DNA from: Pontibacter sp. HSC-36F09
GTDB lineage: Bacteria > Bacteroidota > Bacteroidia > Cytophagales > Hymenobacteraceae
Assembly: GCF_024171605.1 (NCBI RefSeq)
Contig: NZ_JALKAA010000001.1
Span: 1,240,001-1,304,000, forward strand
Length of the DNA stretch: 64,000 nucleotides
Reading direction: 5' to 3'
The notes under the pieces: model-generated
What the model was told of the DNA's origin: nothing
Databases searched by the model: none
Seen by the model: only the letters and a program-made list of their open reading frames with translations
In this document: in pieces, positions 26,057 to 33,801 of the stretch
Layout of the letters: every line of letters starts with the position of its first letter
Numbering within the stretch: the stretch's first letter is position 1
Made by a program: the position numbers and the translations under genes

Positions 26057-26857
26057 ATGAGCAAAGCTAGAGGTCGCAGTTTCTTGTACGACGTGTTGAT
26101 GCCCAAAATCTATGGTCTTGGTGCCGCAGTCGTAATTATCGGAGCATTGTTTAAAATTCAGCACTGGGCAGGTGCCGACATCATGCTGATCGTAGGTCTT
26201 GGTACAGAGGCCGTTATCTTCGCGCTGAGTGCGTTCCAGCCACAGCCACACGATCCGGATTGGGCAAGAGTATACCCACAACTGGCCGATGACTACACTG
26301 GCGAGGCGCTTATCCCAACAACAGCGTCGAACAACAACACTTCCGTTACAAAGGAACTTGACAAAATGATGCGTGACGCTGACATTACGCCAGCTACCAT
26401 CAACACACTGGGCATGGGCCTGAACAGACTGAGCGAAACTGCAGCACAAATGGCTGACTTGAGCCAGGCTACAGCTGCTACTAATGAGTATGGTGTACGT
26501 GTGAAAGCTGCCGGTGACGAGCTGGGCCGCATTACACAGGCTTACGCTACAACAGCAGATGCACTGTCTCAAATGGCAGTTGCCGCCAACGATACACAAG
26601 AGTATCATACCCAAGTACAGAGCATGACAAGAAACTTAGGTGCTTTAAATGCTGTTTACGAAATGGAGCTTCAGGATGCCAACACTCACCTGAAAGCAAT
26701 GAACAAGTTCTACGGAAACCTGAGCATGGCCATGGAAAACCTGACTGACGCCAGCAAAGACACGGAGCAGTTCAAGCAGGAGGTTTCTAAACTGACGCAT
26801 AACCTACACTCACTGAACACAGTGTACGGTAACATGCTGACAGCCATGAAAGGTTAA
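26057..26857 (+). CDS. gldL: T9SS/gliding motor protein GldL
   Basis: 266 residues. Two N-terminal membrane helices (about 18-33 and 41-58) with the charged residues Lys33 and His36 (ALFKIQHWAGAD) and Glu51 (GLGTEAVIF), the family's proton-path residues. A long cytoplasmic helical, coiled-coil tail follows. GldL and GldM form the proton-driven rotary motor that powers type IX secretion and gliding. 48 nt before gldM. Confidence 0.96.
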   Translation: MSKARGRSFLYDVLMPKIYGLGAAVVIIGALFKIQHWAGADIMLIVGLGTEAVIFALSAFQPQPHDPDWARVYPQLADDYTGEALIPTTASNNNTSVTKELDKMMRDADITPATINTLGMGLNRLSETAAQMADLSQATAATNEYGVRVKAAGDELGRITQAYATTADALSQMAVAANDTQEYHTQVQSMTRNLGALNAVYEMELQDANTHLKAMNKFYGNLSMAMENLTDASKDTEQFKQEVSKLTHNLHSLNTVYGNMLTAMKG

Positions 26858-26905
26858 TTGCGCATTTCCTAAATCAACAAGAAAACAACAGTAACTAAGT
26901 AGAAA

Positions 26906-28504
26906 ATGGCTGGAGGAAAAGAGACACCACGGCAGAAGATGATCGGTATGATGTACCTTGTACTGACTGCACTTCTCGCCCTGCAAGTGAACTCTGCTAT
27001 CCTGTTAAAGTTTCAGTTTATTGATGAAAGTCTCAAAGACGTCAACGATAAAACTTTAAAGGATAATAGCGGAGTTGTAACGAATATTAAATCCAAGGTC
27101 AGCGAAGGCGGTAACCGAGACAAGGACAAAACTGTTTTGGAAAGTGCCAATGCTGTTAGAAAAGAGACAGGTGAGCTGGTAGAGTATATCCGTGGTCTTC
27201 GTAACACACTGATTGAAAAAACAGGAGGTGAGAACGAAGAGAAAACCGGATATGCAAACCCTAGTGCCGAAGATCTGGTAGCAATAACCATGATTGGACC
27301 TGCAAGTGCTAAAAACGGTGCGGCTTATGAGCTGGAGCAGCGTTTGAACAACTATGCAAAGTTCATGAAGCAGTACAACCAAAACATGCCGGACATCCTG
27401 GCTCGTGATGGAAAGACTGACCCAATGGCTGCTAAAGACCGCGCTCAGCGCAATAAAGACTTTGCCCAGCTGAACTTTGAAGCTACCCCACTGGTAGCAG
27501 CGCTTGCAACTCTTTCTCAGAAAGAAGCCGAAGTACTGAAGTACGAGGCAGATGCTCTGCAGAACCTGGCGCAAAAAGTTGGTGCTGACATCATCAAGTT
27601 CGAAAAAATCTTCGCGATGGCACGTGCTGAGTCTAAGACAGTAGCTGCCGGTACCAAGTATAAAGCTGATATGTTTATCGCTGCTTCTTCTGATGCTATC
27701 ACGCCAAAGATGACATTCCAGGGTAAGCCAATCAACGTAGTAGACGGTAAAGGCCAGATTGAATTCACGGCTCAAGCTTCAAACTACGATGCTGACGGTA
27801 ACTCTAAGCAGACCTGGAAAGGTCAGGTGATCATTGACAAGAATGGAGAGCCGGAAGTACTCGACGTAACAGAGGAATACATCGTAGCAAAACCAGTTAT
27901 CCAGGTTCAGTCAGCTGCAGTTCAGGCGCTATACCTGGGTTGTGCGAACGAACTGAATGTACAGGTTCCTGCATTGGGTGCTGTATATGATCCGAGCTTC
28001 TCTGCTTCTGGTGGTTCTGCCATCAAAGGTGCTAAGAAAGGTCAGGTAACCATTATCCCAACTACTACTGAAGTGAAGCTTAACGTAAGCAGCGGTGGTA
28101 ATGCAATCGGTTCTGAAACATTCAAAGTTCGTCCAGTGCCAAGACCGTCTCTACAAACTGTGGTGAATGGCAGACCAGTAGACCAGAAGAGAGGTTTACC
28201 GGCTCAAGGTATCAGATCAGTTGAGATACAGGCGATTGCAGACGAAGGGTTCAAACAATTTTTGCCAAACGAAGCTCGTTATAGAGTAACAAAGTGGAGA
28301 GCATTCCTGGTTAGAGGATCAAATCCGGTAGACCAGGCTGAGTTTTCGAGCCCAACTGGTGACTTGTCCCGTTTTGCAGCAAAAGCTGGAAAAGGTGACC
28401 GCGTAACCATCGAGGTACTGCAAGTGAAGCGTTTGAACTACCAGGGAGCGCCAGTTGATGCGAAACCTACAGGCGACGGTATCTTCACTATCCCACTTAA
28501 CTAA
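26906..28504 (+). CDS. gldM: T9SS/gliding motor protein GldM
   Basis: 532 residues. A short cytosolic start (GGKETPRQKMIGMMYLVLTALLALQV) leads into a single membrane helix, then a large periplasmic part of four domains (helical D1, then Ig-like domains). Typical stretches are QKEAEVLKYEADALQNLAQKVGA and SGGSAIKGAKKGQVTI. It spans the periplasm from the GldL pentamer to the GldK/GldN ring. Gly-Ile pairs here are coded GGTATC rather than GGTATA. 24 nt before gldN. Confidence 0.96.
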   Translation: MAGGKETPRQKMIGMMYLVLTALLALQVNSAILLKFQFIDESLKDVNDKTLKDNSGVVTNIKSKVSEGGNRDKDKTVLESANAVRKETGELVEYIRGLRNTLIEKTGGENEEKTGYANPSAEDLVAITMIGPASAKNGAAYELEQRLNNYAKFMKQYNQNMPDILARDGKTDPMAAKDRAQRNKDFAQLNFEATPLVAALATLSQKEAEVLKYEADALQNLAQKVGADIIKFEKIFAMARAESKTVAAGTKYKADMFIAASSDAITPKMTFQGKPINVVDGKGQIEFTAQASNYDADGNSKQTWKGQVIIDKNGEPEVLDVTEEYIVAKPVIQVQSAAVQALYLGCANELNVQVPALGAVYDPSFSASGGSAIKGAKKGQVTIIPTTTEVKLNVSSGGNAIGSETFKVRPVPRPSLQTVVNGRPVDQKRGLPAQGIRSVEIQAIADEGFKQFLPNEARYRVTKWRAFLVRGSNPVDQAEFSSPTGDLSRFAAKAGKGDRVTIEVLQVKRLNYQGAPVDAKPTGDGIFTIPLN

Positions 28505-28528
28505 TTAAGATTAGAAGCTTACAGGAGT

Positions 28529-29386
28529 ATGAAACTTATCAAAGTAATAGGTGTAGCAGCTGGTATGATGCTCTCTTACGGAGCAGTAGCACAGCAAGTG
28601 TCTACCACGCAGTCCAGTAATCCATCAGCAAGACCTATTCCGGAGTCTGATGTATTGTTTAAGAAAACGGTTTGGCGTAAGATCGACTTGCGCGAAAAGC
28701 AAAACAGACCCTTGTTTTCTGAAAACAGAGAGATCACCAAAGTTTTGATCGACGCTGTAAAAAGTGGCGAATTGGTGGCCTATAAGACAGACTCTGTAAA
28801 TGTACCTTTATCCAGAGAGGAATTCATCGCAAACATGACCGGAAAAGATATGGGCGGTGGTTTGACAGAGGAGGAAATCGCAGCTGGTTTTGGTCAGGAA
28901 GAGGAAGAAGAGGATGCCTGGGGTGCTGCCCTTGGTACAACTGCTACGCAAGATGCAGCTCCCGTAAGCAATGAATTTTTTGCAAAGCAGCTATACCTGC
29001 TGGAGCTGAAAGAGAATGTAGTATTTGATAAGAAGCGTTCCCGTATGTACCACGACATTCAGACGATCAGCATTAAAGTGCCTGCTACGCTTAACCCACT
29101 GGGTTTTGAGCAGACAGTAGGTAGCTTTAAAATGAGCGATCTGGTGAAAGTATTCAGAAACAACCCTGAAACTGCTATCTGGTACAACGCGCAGAACGAT
29201 GCGCAGCATAAGAACCTAGCTGATGCATTCGACCTTTGGCTGTTTAGCTCTTACATTACCAAAATATCTAACCCGAACGACAGAGCACTGGGTGATATCT
29301 ATGGTGGTGGTAAAAAAGGCCTGTTAGCCGCTCAGGAAGCGCTAGAAGCGTTGATCGAGTACGAGTACAGCCTGTGGAGCTACTAA
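28529..29386 (+). CDS. gldN: T9SS/gliding protein GldN
   Basis: 285 residues. Signal peptide (about 1-21, ending AVAQ), then the family start ARPIPESDVLFKKTVWRKIDLREKQNRPLF. An acidic insert (QEEEEEDAWG) lies near residue 130. The C-terminal half holds YLLELKENVVFDKKRSRMYHDIQTI. Periplasmic partner of GldK in the T9SS ring. Last gene of the operon, followed by a strong terminator. Confidence 0.96.
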   Translation: MKLIKVIGVAAGMMLSYGAVAQQVSTTQSSNPSARPIPESDVLFKKTVWRKIDLREKQNRPLFSENREITKVLIDAVKSGELVAYKTDSVNVPLSREEFIANMTGKDMGGGLTEEEIAAGFGQEEEEEDAWGAALGTTATQDAAPVSNEFFAKQLYLLELKENVVFDKKRSRMYHDIQTISIKVPATLNPLGFEQTVGSFKMSDLVKVFRNNPETAIWYNAQNDAQHKNLADAFDLWLFSSYITKISNPNDRALGDIYGGGKKGLLAAQEALEALIEYEYSLWSY

Positions 29387-29404
29387 TTGCAAGACAATCA
29401 TAAG

Positions 29405-29440
29405 AAAAGGGGGAGATCTGAAAAGATCTCCCCCTTTTTT
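29405..29440 (+). terminator. Terminator of gldKLMN with GAAA tetraloop
   Basis: AAAAGGGGGAGATCT (29405-29419) pairs perfectly with 29424-29438, loop GAAA, then Ts. Confidence 0.92.
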
Positions 29441-29663
29441 GTTTTAGGCCAAGCCATAACCAGGTAATCACTGCTGTAAGTAAGGTATAGCCATTCTGCT
29501 GGAATCAGGTATAAGATAGGCTAAAGAAGCTATATATTATCTGCGTCTAAATTTCCAAAGTGCAAATTGAAAGGAGGCAGAATAAGAGCAGATCAAGGAA
29601 CAGACATCGATACTGTTCGAAGGCAATTCTGTTTGAAGGTATAAGAACGCAAAAGCGCCCGAA

Positions 29664-31481
29664 CTAAGACGGTCCTTCAACCTTATGAAAATAATCGAAA
29701 AGGATCTGTGCTTTGCGTTGGCCTACTTCCTCTGTTAATTCTGCCAGAGAGAGTTCTTTGAGCTTCTTTACAGACCTATATTTCTGAAGAAGCGCATCAG
29801 CAGTGGTAGGTCCTATACCTTTCACATCAGTCAATTCAGTCTTTAGAGTACCAGCATCACGGCGGGAACGGTGGAAGGTGATAGCAAAACGGTGTGCTTC
29901 GTTACGCAGGCGCTGTATCAGTTTAAGAGACTCTGACTTCTTATCAATGTAAAGCGGCAATTTATCACCCGGGTAAAAGATTTCTTCCAGCCGCTTGGCT
30001 ACACCTACAATCGCTATCTTACCCCAAAGATCGAGGTCTTTTAGCGCCTTTACCGCAAAGCTGAGCTGTCCTTTGCCACCATCGATAATTATCAGTTGCG
30101 GCAGTGGTTGGTTCTCTTCTATAAGTCGCTTGTAGCGACGGGTGACAATCTCGTACATCGACTCAAAGTCATTGGGGCCAACCACGGACTTGATGTGGAA
30201 GTGGCGATAGTCCTTCTTGCTTGGCTTGCCGTTTTTAAAGCACACCATCGATGCAACCGGATTGTCCCCCTGAAAGTTGGAGTTGTCGAAACATTCGATC
30301 TGGCGGGGCAACTCGGTGAGTCGGAGGTCTTTTTTCAGCGTTTCCAGCACACGCATTTCACGCTGCTCTCCAAGACTTTTGTTCTGCTCCTGTCGCCCTT
30401 CCCGCTCTTTGCGCAGATACATCGCATTCTTCAACGAAAGATTCAACAGCTTGCGTTTGTCCCCTATCTGAGGTTGGGTGATGGTGATATTATCCAGCGG
30501 AAGCGTGAGTTCGATGTTAGTGATGATCTCACGGGAAGTGCTCTCAAACTCATGTCGCAACTGCACGATCACAGTCGCAAGCAGCTCTTCGTCGCTTTCA
30601 TCCAACTTCTTGTGCAGTTCCAAGGATTGCGTCTGAATAATGGAGCCGTTCATGACTTTGAGGTAGTTCACAAAGGCGCACTTCTCATTCGAGGTGATCG
30701 AAAAGACATCGATATTCGAGAGCGTGTTGCTTACAACTGTGGATTTGGCCTGGTAGTCTTCCAGCAAATCCAGTTTTTGCTTGTAGCGGTGCGCCTGCTC
30801 GTACTGATAATCAGCGGCCGCCTCCGCCATGCGCTCCTTAAAATAAGTCTTAGCGATGGCCAGGTTTCCTGAGAGGATGTTTCTGATCTGGGAGATGTAC
30901 TGGTTGTAGGTAGTTTCATCAATCAGATCCTCGCAGGGACCCTTGCAGTTGCCGATATGATACTCCAGGCATACTTTGAACTTGCCGGCTGCAATGTTTT
31001 CCGGCGACAGGTTATAAGTGCAGGTACGCAAAGGGTATAAGGTCCGGATAAGATCCAGTACGATGTGCATGGTGGTGCCACTCGGGTAAGGACCGAAATA
31101 GCGGGAACCGTCATTGATCTTGTTGCGCGTGCTGATGACCCGCGGAAAACGCTCGTTCACAATACAGATGTATGGATACGTCTTTCCGTCTTTGAGCAGG
31201 ATATTGTACTTGGGCTGGTACTGCTTGATGAGGTTATTTTCCAGCAAAAAAGCATCAGCCTCCGTGTCCACAATCGTGAACTCGATATCCTTTATCCTGG
31301 AAATAAGCTTGAGCGTTTTTTTATTATGCTGGGCAGAGCGATTGAAATAGGAGCTGACACGCTTCCTGATATCAATCGCTTTGCCTACATATATGATGCC
31401 CTCGTCATCAAAAAACTTATAAATGCCCGGTTTATGTGGTAAATGGGAAATCTTCTCCCGCAGCTTCTCGTTTGCAGCCAT
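29664..31481 (-). CDS. uvrC: Excinuclease ABC subunit C
   Basis: 605 residues. Makes both incisions in nucleotide excision repair. The N-terminal GIY-YIG nuclease starts KPGIYKFFDDEGIIYVGKA; a UVR domain (YFKERMAEAAADYQYEQAHRYKQKLDLLE) follows. The RNase H-like 5' nuclease shows IECFDNSNFQGDNPVASMV and IIDGGKGQL, and a C-terminal HhH pair closes it (LTDVKGIGPTTADALLQKY). It starts 12 nt after the pbp1A stop, so is the third gene of sprE-pbp1A-uvrC. Confidence 0.97.
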   Translation of the reverse strand: MAANEKLREKISHLPHKPGIYKFFDDEGIIYVGKAIDIRKRVSSYFNRSAQHNKKTLKLISRIKDIEFTIVDTEADAFLLENNLIKQYQPKYNILLKDGKTYPYICIVNERFPRVISTRNKINDGSRYFGPYPSGTTMHIVLDLIRTLYPLRTCTYNLSPENIAAGKFKVCLEYHIGNCKGPCEDLIDETTYNQYISQIRNILSGNLAIAKTYFKERMAEAAADYQYEQAHRYKQKLDLLEDYQAKSTVVSNTLSNIDVFSITSNEKCAFVNYLKVMNGSIIQTQSLELHKKLDESDEELLATVIVQLRHEFESTSREIITNIELTLPLDNITITQPQIGDKRKLLNLSLKNAMYLRKEREGRQEQNKSLGEQREMRVLETLKKDLRLTELPRQIECFDNSNFQGDNPVASMVCFKNGKPSKKDYRHFHIKSVVGPNDFESMYEIVTRRYKRLIEENQPLPQLIIIDGGKGQLSFAVKALKDLDLWGKIAIVGVAKRLEEIFYPGDKLPLYIDKKSESLKLIQRLRNEAHRFAITFHRSRRDAGTLKTELTDVKGIGPTTADALLQKYRSVKKLKELSLAELTEEVGQRKAQILFDYFHKVEGPS

Positions 31482-31493
31482 GCTTAATTCTCA

Positions 31494-33800
31494 TTAGAAA
31501 GCATCTAAGTCGATCGGGGCAGGAACCTGGTAAAACTCATCTTGCTGCGAAGAGTCTACCGGCATGCCGTTGTTATACTTAGCGCAATCTAATTCTACCG
31601 ATAAAGGCGTAGAAGGTTTAGGGAATGGATCTTTTGATCTTTCCAGTGATTTGTCGGCGTATACCTTCTGCAGGAAGTTACCATAAATAGGCATCGCCAG
31701 TTTATTACCCTGACCGAGCGCAATGGTACGGAAGTGAATGGAACGGTCGTCGCCGCCAACCCAGGCACCTGCCACCAGATCCGGAGTTATACCCATGAAC
31801 CAGGCATCTGAGTAGTTTTGGGTTGTACCTGTCTTGCCTCCAATTTCGTTTTTGAGTCCGTTGCGATGGCGCAGGCCATAGTAGGCAGTTCCTCCCGGCT
31901 CAGCAGCGGCTTTCAGCATGTGCACCATCATATAGGCGGTTTCTTCGCTCAGAGCATCAACTGTTTTTGGCACAAACTCGTGCAGCACATTGCCATGCTT
32001 GTCTTCGATACGGGTAATGAAGTTCGGCTCTATCCAGGTACCGCTGTTCACGTAAGTACCGTAAGCACCCACCATATCAAACAAAGTCACGTCGTTTACA
32101 CCCAGTGCAAGCGAAGGATTTGCCTCCAGCGGTGTAGTGATACCCATGCGCTTGGCCGTTTTAACCAGTGTTTCAGCTCCAAGCTTGTTCACCAGGAACG
32201 CAGAGATCGAGTTAATAGACTTTGCCATCGCATTGCGCAGCGTGAATTTCTCGCCGGAGAATTTATTATCGGCGTTGTTCGGGCACCACATCGTACCGTC
32301 GCCTAAAGGTATACATACCTGCGTATCGAGTGTTTCGTAGCATGGGTAGTAGCCATTTTCGATAGCTGCTGTGTACAGGAAAGGCTTGAAAACAGAACCC
32401 GGCTGGCGGGCACCCTGTTTCACGTGGTCATACTTGAAATGCTTATAATTGATGCCACCCACCCAAGCCTTGATATGACCCGTTTGCGGCTCCATGGCCA
32501 TAAAACCGGTTTGCAGGTAGTGCTTGTAATGCTTGAGCGAGTCAAGCGGACTCATCTCTACTTCCTTCTCTCCGTCGTACGTAAAGATCGTCATCGGGAC
32601 CTTCTTGTTCAGATAGTAGTTGATAGAGTCTTGGTTGCCGTCAAATTGCCTGTTCAGGTTGCGGTAGCGATCGGTACGCTTAATAGCGGTTTGCAGGTAG
32701 TTCGGGATTTCCTTGCCCTGGCGGTCGATCCACGGATTGCGGCCTTTCCAGTGCGAGAAGAATTCTTTCTGGCGATCCTTCATGTGATCTTCTACTGCCT
32801 GCTCGGCATAGCGCTGCATGCGTGAGTCGATGGTGGTATAGATCTTAAGTCCGTCAGCATACAGGTCATAGCCATTCTCGCGGCACCACTTCAGCAAAAA
32901 CTTACTGGCTTCGGTACGGAAATAAGGTGCCAGGCCGATGTTTTGATTCTCCACCCGGTACTTTAGTTCGATATCCGTGTTTTTCAGGTTGTCATATTCA
33001 GCCTGCGTCATGTAACCGTACTTTACCATCTGCGAGAGCACCACGTTGCGGCGATGCTTTGAGTTCTCCGGCTTGAATTTAGGGCTATAGTAGTTCGGGT
33101 TTTTAAACAAACCTACCAGTACAGCTGATTCCTGTACCTCCAGGTCGGGAACATCCTTGCCAAAAAAAGTCTTCGACGCGGACTGCAGGCCAAAGGCGTT
33201 GCTACCGAACTCAAAGATGTTCAGGTACATGGTCATAATCTCCTGCTTGGTATAGGATTGCTCCAGCTTCACGGCCATAATCCACTCTTTTGTTTTGTGA
33301 ATCAGCGTACGGAAACCCGGCTTGTCATTGAGGTAGCCGTTGTTGAGCTCTTCGCCACGGGTACGGAACAGGTTTTTGGCCAACTGCTGCGTAATGGTAC
33401 TGCCACCTCCTTTTGAACTGCCGATCATCAGGGAGCCAGCTACGCGCGCCATTGCCTCCGGGTCTATACCGGAGTGCTCTTCAAAACGGATGTCCTCTGT
33501 TGCCATCAGGGCATGCACAAAGTTGTCAGGTAGGTCGGTGAACTCGATCGGGGTACGGTTCTCGCGGAAGTATTTGCCCAGTTCCTTGTTGTCGGCTGAG
33601 TAAAGCACGGAAGAAAGGGCGCTTTTCGGGTTCTCAAGCGTACGCATGTTGGGCAGGTCACCGAACAGGTTCAGAAAATTGACGCTGACCGCATAAATGT
33701 AAAGTATGAACACAGCCAAACTACTCAGGAAGAGCAGCCAGAGTGTGGAAATGATCTTAGGGAATACCGTTTTTGGTTTGGGGCGGGTGGTTGTTGCCAT
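31494..33800 (-). CDS. Penicillin-binding protein 1A-type transglycosylase/transpeptidase
   Basis: 768 residues. Bifunctional peptidoglycan synthase of the inner membrane. One N-terminal membrane helix (about 15-38), a GT51 transglycosylase (EDIRFEEHSGIDPEAMARV, KGGGSTITQQLAKNLF) and a penicillin-binding transpeptidase with SxxK in RQPGSVFKPF, SxN in AKSINSISAF and KTGTT in GGKTGTTQNYSDAWF. It starts one nucleotide after the sprE stop codon, so the two are almost certainly translationally coupled. Confidence 0.96.
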   Translation of the reverse strand: MATTTRPKPKTVFPKIISTLWLLFLSSLAVFILYIYAVSVNFLNLFGDLPNMRTLENPKSALSSVLYSADNKELGKYFRENRTPIEFTDLPDNFVHALMATEDIRFEEHSGIDPEAMARVAGSLMIGSSKGGGSTITQQLAKNLFRTRGEELNNGYLNDKPGFRTLIHKTKEWIMAVKLEQSYTKQEIMTMYLNIFEFGSNAFGLQSASKTFFGKDVPDLEVQESAVLVGLFKNPNYYSPKFKPENSKHRRNVVLSQMVKYGYMTQAEYDNLKNTDIELKYRVENQNIGLAPYFRTEASKFLLKWCRENGYDLYADGLKIYTTIDSRMQRYAEQAVEDHMKDRQKEFFSHWKGRNPWIDRQGKEIPNYLQTAIKRTDRYRNLNRQFDGNQDSINYYLNKKVPMTIFTYDGEKEVEMSPLDSLKHYKHYLQTGFMAMEPQTGHIKAWVGGINYKHFKYDHVKQGARQPGSVFKPFLYTAAIENGYYPCYETLDTQVCIPLGDGTMWCPNNADNKFSGEKFTLRNAMAKSINSISAFLVNKLGAETLVKTAKRMGITTPLEANPSLALGVNDVTLFDMVGAYGTYVNSGTWIEPNFITRIEDKHGNVLHEFVPKTVDALSEETAYMMVHMLKAAAEPGGTAYYGLRHRNGLKNEIGGKTGTTQNYSDAWFMGITPDLVAGAWVGGDDRSIHFRTIALGQGNKLAMPIYGNFLQKVYADKSLERSKDPFPKPSTPLSVELDCAKYNNGMPVDSSQQDEFYQVPAPIDLDAF

Positions 33801-33801
33801 G

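Noticed and set aside
30096..30872. Long plus-strand open frame opposite uvrC
   Set aside because: It lies wholly inside uvrC on the other strand, has no domain, and uvrC is certain.
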